Origin: Flavobacterium urumqiense | GTDB lineage: Bacteria > Bacteroidota > Bacteroidia > Flavobacteriales > Flavobacteriaceae | Assembly (NCBI RefSeq): GCF_900108015.1 | Contig: NZ_FNVP01000001.1 | Span: forward strand, 310,001 to 374,000 | DNA length: 64,000 nucleotides | Direction: 5' to 3' | Part shown: positions 53,717 through 62,399 of the stretch, piece by piece | Layout of the letters: every line of letters starts with the position of its first letter | Position numbering within the stretch: position 1 is the stretch's first letter | Notes under the pieces: model-generated | Seen by the model: the letters and a program-made list of their open reading frames with translations, nothing else | Told to the model about the DNA's origin: nothing | Database searches by the model: none | Made by a program: the position numbers and the translations under genes

Positions 53717-55795
53717 CTAAAAAACATAAGACACCGAAAAACCTCCATAAAAATTGACAGGATTTCCCGGATAAAAATAGCGTGGGGCGGCAGTCCCAAA
53801 ACCTACAGCATTCGGTAGAATGTTCGCTGCGTATTTAGTGTCCAATGCATTATTAACTCCAGCATTCATCTCTATTCTTAAGATTTTAAGATTCGTAAAA
53901 ACATACGTCGTTTTGATGTCAAGCAACGAATACCGCTCACTGTATTTTGTATTGGAATCGTTTAACGGAATTTTACCCATCGTTCGAAAAGAAGTGTTAA
54001 CACTAAATCCCTTTTTTGTATTTAAATCCACACCAAAATTGAATTGTTTTTCGGGAACTCCAGTAAGTTGGTTTCCCGAATAATTCGCGTCACCATCCAA
54101 AAATTCTTTAAATTTAAAAGTATTCACCGCTCCTGAAAAATAAGGTGTAATTTGAAGTTGGGTCAATTCCAAAAATTTATAATTAATCAAGAATTCCAAC
54201 CCTGTATGGGAACTGCTACCCGCATTAATGCCTACAAATTGATCATCAGCGGTGCGACGTGCCACCAATAAATTTTTAATTTGTGTGGTATAAAACGTTA
54301 CTTCCGTATATATTTTATTTGTAATCCAATTTCCTTTGAAACCCAGTTCGTAATTCCAACCTATTTCGGGTTTTAAATTGGTGTTTATTTGACCTTCAGG
54401 AGTCAATGTCTCCGCAACTGAAGGCACCGAAAATCCTTTGCTAACCGACGTAAATATATTTTTCCCTTTGCTTATTTTGTACGAAAAGCCAACTCTTGGC
54501 GACCAAACGTTTCCAAAAGTAAAAGGCATCTTTTGACCTCCAGAATTATTTTCGAAAACATCTTCTACCGAATATTTGGTTGTGTTTAACGCTACTCCGG
54601 TTTCCAGATGCAGTTTTTCTGAAATCCAAAATTCCATTTCTAAAAAGTAGTTGGTGTAATTCCGGTTTTGTTTGATGGCACTAAATTCGTCACCTTTTAT
54701 ACTGCCTTGACCCGGTTGCGATTTGTACAAATTTTTAAAAAGAGAATACTCGTACTTTTCAGTTAATAATTCGGTGCCAAAACTCAGTTCAAATGGCAAG
54801 GAAAACATTTGGTCTTTATAATTTACATTGGAACGAAAACCCGCAGCATTTGTTTTTTCATCCAAAATATCAAAAGGTCTGGGTTCGTACGCGTCTTTGA
54901 AATTAGAAAAAACACTGGTTTGTATAGACCACTTCTCAGAAAATTGATGGTCGTATCCTAATCCGAACATAAATTTGTCATACGACTCAAAACCTTGCGC
55001 GGCTGCCCAAGTTGCGGCTGCTTTCTCAGGATTATTTTTTAAATCAGTCTCATTGATAGAACTTGGAATAAAAGCTTTCAGTCGGGTGAACGTTCCTAAA
55101 AATGACAAAGTGCCGGCGGAACCAATTTTTTGTTTACCATGCAGGTTCAATGATTTTCTGTTGTAGGAGCTGTTTGCTCTGAATCCGTCGCTTTGTAAAT
55201 CCGTAAAGCTTGTAAATACATTTGTTTGGGAATCGCTGTATCCTGCCGAAAGACGTTGTTGCAACAACCCAAAACTTCCAAAGGTAATCGTTGATTTCCC
55301 GAATGATTCCAACAAAGGCGTTTCTCGTGAAAACAATTGGATTACACCGCCCAAACCGGAACCAAAACTAGTGGAATTTGGCCCTTTTATAATTTCAATT
55401 TTTTCGATCGATGCTAAATCAATATCATCAATCGTAGTTTCACCTTCACCGGAAGTCAATGGAATCCCATCAAAATAGGCTTTTATCTTATTGGTTCCGT
55501 ATTGAGATCGGGCGCCAATACCACGAATCGTAATCCTATTGGTATTCAAAGCGCCTTGTTGCATCGTAACGCCCGGGATTTTGTTTAAAATTGGAGTCAG
55601 TATAATTCCGTCACTTTTATTGATGTCGGCAATAGTAATTACTGAAATGGAAGAAGCCGTATTTTGAAGTATGTTTTTGATTGGCGAACCCATCAATGTG
55701 ATTTCTGAAAGTGCAATCGTATCTTTTTTTATTTGTCCAAAAACAGCAGTCGCACTACATAAAAAAAGGAGGAAAGAAACGGATTTTTTGAACAA
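53717..55795 (-). CDS. TonB-dependent receptor (FecA-like, no carboxypeptidase domain)
   Basis: 692 aa, a compact receptor. Signal peptide MFKKSVSFLLFLCSATAVFGQ, TonB box region (IALSEITLMGSP), plug (SSISVITIADINKSDGIIL, GVTMQQGALNTNRITIRGIGARS, IEIIKGPNSTSFGSGLGGVI) and a barrel ending NPVNFYGGFSVSYVF. The plug resembles siderophore or metal receptors more than SusC. It is convergent with the cytochrome gene, 22 nt between stops. Ligand unknown; an association with PQQ or sugar uptake would be a guess. Confidence 0.92.
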   Translation of the reverse strand: MFKKSVSFLLFLCSATAVFGQIKKDTIALSEITLMGSPIKNILQNTASSISVITIADINKSDGIILTPILNKIPGVTMQQGALNTNRITIRGIGARSQYGTNKIKAYFDGIPLTSGEGETTIDDIDLASIEKIEIIKGPNSTSFGSGLGGVIQLFSRETPLLESFGKSTITFGSFGLLQQRLSAGYSDSQTNVFTSFTDLQSDGFRANSSYNRKSLNLHGKQKIGSAGTLSFLGTFTRLKAFIPSSINETDLKNNPEKAAATWAAAQGFESYDKFMFGLGYDHQFSEKWSIQTSVFSNFKDAYEPRPFDILDEKTNAAGFRSNVNYKDQMFSLPFELSFGTELLTEKYEYSLFKNLYKSQPGQGSIKGDEFSAIKQNRNYTNYFLEMEFWISEKLHLETGVALNTTKYSVEDVFENNSGGQKMPFTFGNVWSPRVGFSYKISKGKNIFTSVSKGFSVPSVAETLTPEGQINTNLKPEIGWNYELGFKGNWITNKIYTEVTFYTTQIKNLLVARRTADDQFVGINAGSSSHTGLEFLINYKFLELTQLQITPYFSGAVNTFKFKEFLDGDANYSGNQLTGVPEKQFNFGVDLNTKKGFSVNTSFRTMGKIPLNDSNTKYSERYSLLDIKTTYVFTNLKILRIEMNAGVNNALDTKYAANILPNAVGFGTAAPRYFYPGNPVNFYGGFSVSYVF

Positions 55796-56462
55796 TTGTT
55801 AAGTATTTAGATGAGTAAAAACTTTTATAAAGTTAGCATTTTCTTTTATCTTATAAAAGAGCTTACAGGTTGAAATTTGGTTTATCGTGAAGATCCAGTA
55901 CGATTTATTGCTATTCAATTACTAAACGATAATTCTATGATACTCCTGATTATTATTTAATTTAAAAAAAAATCAACCGTTTACGGGAAACCGTAAAATA
56001 GCTACAATATAGATAATTATGTTTGTAAAGCAAAAAACCCAATAATCCAGAAAACAAAAATTTAAACCTTTGGAAATAGCATGCTGATATAGGGAAGTTT
56101 CAATACCGTATCCATTTGTAATTTGTTCTTGACTGAAACACTTTGCTAATCGAGACTTTAAGAAGTTTCCCTCCAAAGTTTGTTTTTAAAATATTGTATT
56201 GCTTTGCGACTTCCATGTTATAATGGGGTTTTGGTTAATCAGTGTTGTGAAGTGAAAAGAAGACTGTCTGTAAGGATAGTCTTTTTTGTTTACAACGATT
56301 GGAAAAGGCAAAAAAGGAAGTGGAACCGATAGAAAATAATAGAATTCTTAACAAAAAGAATTATATTTGAGAAATATCACTAAAAGTGGGTATTGCATAA
56401 ATAAAATATTACTCGTTTTTTTGTATAAATTATATAAGGTAACAACTATAAATTTAAATGTT
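55796..56462. other. Noncoding stretch with several hairpins
   Basis: No gene I can support. A 7-bp stem with a GAAA loop lies at 55980-55997 (TTTACGG-GAAA... CCGTAAA). A terminator-like hairpin lies at about 56263-56287 (AAGACTGTC, TGTAAG, GATAGTCTT, T-run) with no clear gene before it. A 67-codon minus-strand frame (55973-56176) has no recognisable protein features. Confidence 0.4.
56372..56394 (+). promoter_or_regulatory. Operator-like 23-bp motif, copy 2
   Basis: Same motif as at 47657-47679 with one mismatch (22 of 23). It lies about 70 nt upstream of a tiny open frame and about 420 nt upstream of the lipoprotein gene at 56813. Flanking sequence is not shared, so this is not part of a larger duplication. 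Confidence 0.5.
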
Positions 56463-56528
56463 ATGATAAAAATTCTATACTTATTGATTGTTGGTATGGT
56501 TTGCTTTTTATTCAAAATAATACAATAA
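56463..56528 (+). CDS. Possible 21-residue membrane peptide
   Basis: ATG 56463 to TAA 56526: MIKILYLLIVGMVCFLFKIIQ, a single short hydrophobic helix with a lysine on each side. Such a length can arise by chance. It is listed because it sits in a compact unit, with the operator-like motif 70 nt upstream and a 22-bp hairpin 52 nt downstream. It may instead be the start of a broken gene. Confidence 0.3.
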   Translation: MIKILYLLIVGMVCFLFKIIQ

Positions 56529-56579
56529 GCCTATCTTTTGACGGCAATAGTTTTCGGCAACTATTATTTTAAAGACAGT

Positions 56580-56628
56580 GTACTAATTTGAAAAGGCTTC
56601 CAAAAAGGAGGCCTTTTCAAATTAGTAC
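56580..56628 (+). terminator. 22-bp hairpin, terminator-like or structured RNA
   Basis: 56580-56601 (GTACTAATTTGAAAAGGCTT then CC) pairs with 56607-56628 with one T-G wobble and an AAAAA loop. Very stable for this genome. No T-run follows, so it is not a textbook terminator; it could be an RNA stability element or a repeat copy. Confidence 0.5.
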
Positions 56629-56812
56629 GATTAGTAGCGTTAACCGGAGCTGGCTATTAATCAGGACATAAAAAGCTCGCCATTAAATATAACGTTAAAG
56701 CCGCAGTTATCTGTGAATTATATAAAAAATTCTACCTTGGAACACTATTCTAATGGACCAGCCGTTCTTAAAATACTTTATATTTGCATTGAAAAATAAT
56801 TAGACTTAATTT

Positions 56813-57838
56813 ATGAAAAAGCCACTTTTTGCATTCCTAATCCTTCCAATAGTGTTTTTAGTATCCAGTTGCAATCGTGGAAAAGCGGCTGACATAGAAA
56901 CCGGAAAAGAAAAAACTACAAACGTTCAGACTGATTCAGTAAAAGAACCAATAGTTCAAACCATCGACACGGTTGATTACAACAAGAGAATGGTGGCTTT
57001 GAGCAATAACGATACCACGGGAAGATGGCCTGTAAAAGCACCTTACCCTTTGGCCGGAGCATTATTGCCATACAACAGAATAATTGCTTATTACGGAAAT
57101 CTATATTCTAAAAGAATGGGGATTTTAGGAGAAATACCAAGAGTTGAGATGGTTAAAAAATTACAAGGAGAAGTGGCTAAATGGCAAGCTGCAGATCCAT
57201 CTGTGAAAGCTATTCCAGCGTTACATTATATTGCTACTACAGCCCAAGGCGCACCTGGTAAAGACAATAAGCACCGCATGCGAATGCCATTTAAACAAAT
57301 AGATACTATTTTAAGCTGGGCAAAACCTATTAATGCTTTAGTATTTTTAGATATTCAAGTGGGTCACAGTAATGTGAAAGATGAAGTTACTACGCTTGTA
57401 AAATACCTTTCAATGCCTAATGTTCATTTGGGAATTGATCCTGAATTTTCATTGAAAAATGGAGAGATTCCTGGTTCTAAAATTGGAACTTTTACTGCTG
57501 ATGACATCAATGATGCTATTGATATTTTAGCCGACGTTGTACGTAAAAACAAACTAACTCCAAAAATACTTGTTGTTCACCGTTTTACACAAGGCATGGT
57601 GAAAAATTATAAAAATATTAAAAAGGTGCCAGAAGTTCAGATAGTAATGGACATGGATGGTTTTGGTGATAAAGTTCTAAAAAAGGATTCTTATGTGAGT
57701 TATATTTATAAAGAACCAGTTCAATTTACCGGGTTTAAATTATTTTATAAAAATGATATTAGAAAAAATTGGGTGATGTACACTCCGGAAGAATTGGTGA
57801 AATTTACACCTAAACCTAGCTACATTCAATACCAATAA
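56813..57838 (+). CDS. Conserved lipoprotein, glycosidase-like TIM-barrel, unknown function
   Basis: 341 aa. Lipoprotein signal with Cys20 (PIVFLVSSCNRGKAAD), then a Thr/Lys linker (about 25-60) and a globular domain. KAIPALHYIATTAQGAPGKDN, NALVFLDIQVGHSNVKDEV, NVHLGIDPEFSL, KILVVHRFTQGMV and VQIVMDMDGFGD have the alternating strand-loop pattern and acidic loops of a glycoside-hydrolase-like barrel. I do not recognise a named family. It precedes a polysaccharide deacetylase by 24 nt, so a role in exopolysaccharide or wall-glycan modification is likely by context. A TATATTTG box at 56779-56786 could be its promoter. Confidence 0.65.
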   Translation: MKKPLFAFLILPIVFLVSSCNRGKAADIETGKEKTTNVQTDSVKEPIVQTIDTVDYNKRMVALSNNDTTGRWPVKAPYPLAGALLPYNRIIAYYGNLYSKRMGILGEIPRVEMVKKLQGEVAKWQAADPSVKAIPALHYIATTAQGAPGKDNKHRMRMPFKQIDTILSWAKPINALVFLDIQVGHSNVKDEVTTLVKYLSMPNVHLGIDPEFSLKNGEIPGSKIGTFTADDINDAIDILADVVRKNKLTPKILVVHRFTQGMVKNYKNIKKVPEVQIVMDMDGFGDKVLKKDSYVSYIYKEPVQFTGFKLFYKNDIRKNWVMYTPEELVKFTPKPSYIQYQ

Positions 57839-57862
57839 TTCCTTTAAATAAATTTTCGATTT

Positions 57863-58705
57863 ATGAAAAATAGTGCTTTTTTAGTTTTTGCAGGTCTTTT
57901 TTTACTAGTAGGTTGTCACTCTGAAACCGGTAAAACCAAAAATGGGATCGTTCTATCTGTTGCGCCTATTATTAAAAAAATAGCACCAAAAAAAACAATG
58001 GCTGACGCGGCAACAATTCTTTCCAAAAAAGAAGTGCCTATATTATGCTATCACAATATTAAAGAACTTAAAGCGGGTGATGGCGAAATGACAAAAACAT
58101 ATACTGTTTCACTAGCAAATTTTGCGCAGCAAATGAAAGCCTTGTCAGATGCCGGCTATCACAGTATTTTACCAAATCAACTGTATGACTATCTCGTATA
58201 TGACGCTCCATTACCTTCAAATCCGGTAATGATCACATTTGACGATACTCGGGAAGAACAATTTAGCATTGGTGCTGCAGAAATGAAAAAATACGGGTTT
58301 AAAGGAGTATTCTTTGTAATGACCGTTTCGATTGGTCGTCCTAACTATTTAAGTAAAGAGCAAATCAAAAGTTTATCTGATAGTGGAAATGTCGTTGCAG
58401 CACATACTTGGGACCATCACATGGTAACAAAATATGCTGGTGAGGACTGGAATACACAATTGGTAAAACCCAAAACTAAATTGGAAGAAATCATTGGCAA
58501 GCCGGTGACTTATTTTGCTTATCCATTCGGATTGTGGAATAAAGCAGCTATTCCTGAGTTAAAAAAGAGCGAATACCAAATGGCTTATATTTTAGCAACA
58601 AAAAGAGATTCTGTTGATCCATTGTATACAATCAGACGTATTATTGTTGCTGGTCAATGGTCTACTCCAAGTACAATGAAAGCTATAAAATCTTCTTTCA
58701 ATTAG
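57863..58705 (+). CDS. Polysaccharide deacetylase lipoprotein (CE4)
   Basis: 280 aa. Lipoprotein signal with Cys18 (GLFLLVGCHSETG). The NodB-type domain covers about 60-280: ILCYHNIKEL, MITFDDTREEQ with catalytic Asp127 and metal Asp128, metal ligands His181 and His185 in AAHTWDHH, and TYFAYPFGLWN. It removes acetyl groups from N-acetylated sugars of an exported or wall polysaccharide. It follows the glycosidase-like lipoprotein by 24 nt and ends 47 nt before a strong terminator, so the two genes form one unit. Confidence 0.9.
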   Translation: MKNSAFLVFAGLFLLVGCHSETGKTKNGIVLSVAPIIKKIAPKKTMADAATILSKKEVPILCYHNIKELKAGDGEMTKTYTVSLANFAQQMKALSDAGYHSILPNQLYDYLVYDAPLPSNPVMITFDDTREEQFSIGAAEMKKYGFKGVFFVMTVSIGRPNYLSKEQIKSLSDSGNVVAAHTWDHHMVTKYAGEDWNTQLVKPKTKLEEIIGKPVTYFAYPFGLWNKAAIPELKKSEYQMAYILATKRDSVDPLYTIRRIIVAGQWSTPSTMKAIKSSFN

Positions 58706-58752
58706 CAATTGTAAAAAGTACAGAAGTTAGTTATTCTAGTCTATAAAATAGA

Positions 58753-58790
58753 AACACCCTATTCTTGTGTTGAGAATAGGGTGTTTTTTT
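58753..58790 (+). terminator. Terminator of the lipoprotein-deacetylase operon
   Basis: AACACCCTATTCT and AGAATAGGGTGTT pair perfectly around 7 nt, followed by a T-run. Confidence 0.9.
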
Positions 58791-58847
58791 GTCTTAACTT
58801 TTAAAATGAAAACTAGTAATCACTAATAAAAGTGAATGTTTATGGGT

Positions 58848-58892
58848 ACAAAAAAACAGCATCCTGAATTGTATATTTCGGAGATGCTGTTT
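58848..58892 (-). terminator. Terminator of the dut-envC operon
   Basis: AAACAGCATC (58854-58863) and GATGCTGTTT (58883-58892) pair, extended by CTGAA/TTCGG with a bulge. The T-run is on the minus strand (A-run before 58854). It lies 70 nt past the EnvC-like gene stop. Confidence 0.75.
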
Positions 58893-58961
58893 GTTTATTA
58901 TTTGGAAATAAAAAAGAAAATGGAATCAATAAATTCACTTCCTATCTTTTTATTAAACTGA

Positions 58962-60215
58962 TTACCTTGGTGACAACCAACTCTGCGGGTTGTTGTAGGT
59001 AGTATTTTGAAGGATTAAAAATTTGATGATTGTTTTTCCTGTTTCATTATTGGTTCTCACCCTACCTAAGCTTTGCTTGATACTTACCTTATCTCCTTTA
59101 CTTACAGAAACCGAACTTAAGTTTTGGTAAACGGTAAAGAAATCTCCATGCTGAATCATTACGGCTTTATTTAAAGGAGATAAAACTATAACGCTTGTTA
59201 CTTCGCCGCCAAATACTGCTCTGGCATTAGAACCCTGCTCCGTCGTGATTTCCACACCACTGTTATGAATAGTCAACGTACTAAATACAGGATGCGGCTG
59301 ATCTCCGTAACCCAATGAAATAAATCCTTTTTCTACTGGATAAGGCAATCTTCCTCTATTGGCTCTGAAGTTATCCGCAATTAATTTTGATTCCGGGGTC
59401 AATTCTATTTTTGATGAGGACACTGCTACTTTAGAAACTGGCGCACTTGGATTCGCTTTGGCTCTTTCTAACGCTGCTTTTCTATTGGCAGCAGCAATGG
59501 CTTCACGAACTATTCTATTAATTTGTTTGTCGATAGAACGGGACTCTTGTTGTTTTTTTCTAATTTCCGATTGAATTTTATTCTTGTCTTTTTTAATAGT
59601 ACTGACTAATCTTTCTTGCACTTGTTTCTCTTTTTCCAAAGACGAACGCTCTTTTTCTTTTTCGACGATCAGTTTTTGTTTGGCCGTTTTTTGCACATTT
59701 AATCTACCGTTGTAATCAAGGAGTTGGTTTGATTTTGAACTTATTTCCTCGCCTTGCATTTTTCGATAATTGGTATACTGCTTCATGTATTGCGCTCTTT
59801 TATAAGCCTGCAAAAAATTCTCCGAAGACAATAAGAACATGGCTCTACTCTCCTCAGAACGGCTTTTGTAGGATTTCACAATCATCTCAGCATAATCTGC
59901 TTTGAGGATTTCCAATTCTTTTTTAAGCTTATTGATTTTTACTTGATTAACATACATGTCATTTCCCAAAAGCTTGGTTTGCTTTTCGGTGGTGTTTATT
60001 AATTTTTCTTTTAGCTTTATTTTATTGCTTTGGATAACAATTACATTGATCGCACTTTTTTCTTTTTTCTTTACGCTCTGCAAAAGTTTTTCGTTTTCGC
60101 GTATTTCTTTTTGGATTTGAGCTTTTCGTGCTTCTAATTTTTCTTGTTGTGATTCTTGGCTCCACATCAGTGAAGTCGTACATATAAAAATTAGGCTAAG
60201 GAGAAATTTTGGCAT
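58962..60215 (-). CDS. EnvC-like murein hydrolase activator (coiled coil plus degenerate LytM/M23)
   Basis: 417 aa. Signal segment (MPKFLLSLIFICTTSLMWSQ), a long lysine/glutamate coiled coil (about 25-260) and a C-terminal M23-like domain (GYGDQPHPVFSTLTIHNSGVEITTEQG to the end). The peptidase metal ligands are mostly lost: 'HxGxD' reads NSGVE, 'TxYxHL' reads TVYQNL and the final H reads IIKFLIL. As in E. coli EnvC, it should activate an amidase rather than cut peptidoglycan. Last gene of the envelope operon. Confidence 0.88.
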   Translation of the reverse strand: MPKFLLSLIFICTTSLMWSQESQQEKLEARKAQIQKEIRENEKLLQSVKKKEKSAINVIVIQSNKIKLKEKLINTTEKQTKLLGNDMYVNQVKINKLKKELEILKADYAEMIVKSYKSRSEESRAMFLLSSENFLQAYKRAQYMKQYTNYRKMQGEEISSKSNQLLDYNGRLNVQKTAKQKLIVEKEKERSSLEKEKQVQERLVSTIKKDKNKIQSEIRKKQQESRSIDKQINRIVREAIAAANRKAALERAKANPSAPVSKVAVSSSKIELTPESKLIADNFRANRGRLPYPVEKGFISLGYGDQPHPVFSTLTIHNSGVEITTEQGSNARAVFGGEVTSVIVLSPLNKAVMIQHGDFFTVYQNLSSVSVSKGDKVSIKQSLGRVRTNNETGKTIIKFLILQNTTYNNPQSWLSPR

Positions 60216-60239
60216 ATTAAAAAAATATTTTTTACAAAT

Positions 60240-61010
60240 TTACTTAATTATAATTCTTTTATACCCATTAGGCACACTATAAGGAAAAGAAAGTTCTTCA
60301 TTGAAGGATACGGTGTTATAATCTAAATTTATTTCGGTTTTACCTTTTGTCTGTAAAGTGTTTATTAAAACATTAGAAGGCAACGTAGCCTCATTATATA
60401 CTTTACTGTCTGAATACGCTACTTTTATCGTTCTGTTTTCAGCGATTTGTGTTATTTCCTGTCTTTTTATCAAAAATTTATCGGCATCAAAGAAAAACGA
60501 TTTTTTCGTATTGTTATTCGAAAAGTCGTCTAATCTGTAAGTTTGTTCTGTTAGTGACTCCGTATATTTTCCTTTATTCAAATCATCCATTGCATCTCCT
60601 AACAGCATGTTTTGGATTTTATTAAAATCTAAATCAGTTCCTAACCATTTACTCAATCCTCTAAAATCTCCTTCAAAATAACTGCCATTGATTTTCTCAT
60701 AATAGTTTACTGATGTTGGCGTAATTAATGCTTTTGCCATTGTAATTCCAAGAAAACGAATGCTTATCAAAATCTGTTCGTCTTTCTTGATTTTTATTTC
60801 TGCCGTAACATTTTGTATCTGCTTGTCATCGACATATCGCGCATTTGACTTAATATATAATGTAGAAAAATTGTTTTTATTGTTATAATGATTTTCTATA
60901 ATTTTATCTGCGGTCAAACGGGTTGCTTTTACACTTGCCTCAGCCACAACCGATTTCGATTTACACGACATCATTAAAACGACCACTGCTAGTATTGCTA
61001 TTTTTTTCAT
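60240..61010 (-). CDS. DUF4292 family lipoprotein
   Basis: 256 aa. Lipoprotein signal with Cys16 (AVVVLMMSCKSKS). The body has the LolA/LolB-like pattern of antiparallel strands (IKSNARYVDDKQIQNVTAEIKI, ILISIRFLGITMAKALITPT, VNYYEKINGSYFEGD) that defines DUF4292, probably a periplasmic lipid- or lipoprotein-binding fold. Its ATG shares one base with the TPR gene stop (TAATG), and EnvC follows 24 nt later. Function unverified. Confidence 0.88.
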   Translation of the reverse strand: MKKIAILAVVVLMMSCKSKSVVAEASVKATRLTADKIIENHYNNKNNFSTLYIKSNARYVDDKQIQNVTAEIKIKKDEQILISIRFLGITMAKALITPTSVNYYEKINGSYFEGDFRGLSKWLGTDLDFNKIQNMLLGDAMDDLNKGKYTESLTEQTYRLDDFSNNNTKKSFFFDADKFLIKRQEITQIAENRTIKVAYSDSKVYNEATLPSNVLINTLQTKGKTEINLDYNTVSFNEELSFPYSVPNGYKRIIIK

Positions 61011-62359
61011 TATTTTTTTTCTTTTAATAATTGATTCGCTTTGGAAAAATATATTTCTTTTTTCTTGTCATCTCCCAAACCATTATATGCTTCTCCAAGT
61101 TGGATATTAAAATTTATCTCCATTGTTTTGTCGTCTACCAAATAATCTAAACCCATTTCCAGTATATCCTTCGCTTTTTTAAATTGGTGTAATTGGTTGT
61201 TTGCCAAACCCGAATAATAATAAAATTGAGGTTGCGATGGAAAAGACTCTATCATTGTCATGGCTTTTTTACCTACCAATTCAAATTGTTTCACTTCAGT
61301 ATACGCTTGAAGCAAAAGCAAATTAGTTTCGATCTCTTCGGAATCTCCGTTTTTTAGCGCCCGTTCATAAAATTTAATTGCTTTATCCCATTGTTTTTTA
61401 TTATGGTAAAACTTCCCTACCTCCTTGGCTACGTTAACTTCTTTGTCCGAATCAAAATAAGCGATTGCTTTTTCTAAATCAGCGGAATACTGCGGGTTTT
61501 TATCGGTAAAAATTAAAAACTCATTTAGCATTCGGTGCTGTATTTTCGAATCTATTTTGGCACTTGCCAAAGAAATATTCATAGCGTTTATTGCTTTTTG
61601 AGCCTCATTATTCTCCAAATAATTTTTAAATAAACTCACTTGTGCCCATTCCGATGTTGGGATCGCTTCCGCTAATTTTTTGGCGGTTTCAAATGCTTTT
61701 TCCTCTTCGTTATTTCTCGTATACAAATTTATTAAGGCAATGTAATTAGACTCTTCTTTTGGGTCTTTGTCAATTTGGGTTATCAAATTTGATATTTCCG
61801 TGTTTTGATATTTTCCTTCAGACAAAATCTGTATTTTGTATAATTCCCGTCTTTCCGTTTTTCCAGAGGTCACATTTAATTCATTGATGAGATCCAACGC
61901 TTTGTCAAATTGATTTGTAGCCATGTAAAGTGACGTCAAATCTTCTTTATATTTAGTATCGAATGTGATCAATTTATTAATTACCACTATCGCTTGACTG
62001 AAATTCTTGGTTTCATAACTCACATCATACATGCCAACCCAGAACCATTCATTAGTTGGGTCGATTTGAGTGGCGCGTTCAAATGAACTGTAGGCATTTT
62101 TATAGTCTTTTGATGCTAAATAATTTTTTCCCAATTCAAAATAGACCGTCGCATTGTTAGGTTGTAACTTTAAACATTTATCTAAAGAAACGATCGCCTT
62201 ATCATGGTTTTCAATTCCTTTTTGAAGCAAAGACTCATAAAAAGAGTCTTCAAACTGATTTGCATCCTGTTTAATTTCTTCGGGTTCCGTTTGTGCCCAT
62301 AACAAAGTAGAATTGCATTGCAAAACAAAAAGTATAAATAAAAATGAAAATTTTTTCAT
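61010..62359 (-). CDS. Exported TPR-repeat protein
   Basis: 449 aa with a signal peptide (FSFLFILFVLQCNSTLLWAQ). About eight to ten TPR-like units follow: NNATVYFELGKNYLASKDYKNAYSSFERA (about 67-95), EWFWVGMYDVSYETKNFSQAIVVINK, KFYHNKKQWDKAIKFYERAL, FNIQLGEAYNGLGDDKKKEIYFSKA. TPR superhelices mediate protein contacts, here in the periplasm. It overlaps DUF4292 by one base and follows the nucleotidyltransferase by 40 nt. Confidence 0.9.
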   Translation of the reverse strand: MKKFSFLFILFVLQCNSTLLWAQTEPEEIKQDANQFEDSFYESLLQKGIENHDKAIVSLDKCLKLQPNNATVYFELGKNYLASKDYKNAYSSFERATQIDPTNEWFWVGMYDVSYETKNFSQAIVVINKLITFDTKYKEDLTSLYMATNQFDKALDLINELNVTSGKTERRELYKIQILSEGKYQNTEISNLITQIDKDPKEESNYIALINLYTRNNEEEKAFETAKKLAEAIPTSEWAQVSLFKNYLENNEAQKAINAMNISLASAKIDSKIQHRMLNEFLIFTDKNPQYSADLEKAIAYFDSDKEVNVAKEVGKFYHNKKQWDKAIKFYERALKNGDSEEIETNLLLLQAYTEVKQFELVGKKAMTMIESFPSQPQFYYYSGLANNQLHQFKKAKDILEMGLDYLVDDKTMEINFNIQLGEAYNGLGDDKKKEIYFSKANQLLKEKK

Positions 62360-62399
62360 TAGTTTTTATTTTCTCCACTTTAGGAAGGTTGAGTGAAAT

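Noticed and set aside
55973..56176. 67-codon minus-strand frame
   Set aside because: No signal, domain or neighbour support; composition looks like noncoding DNA.
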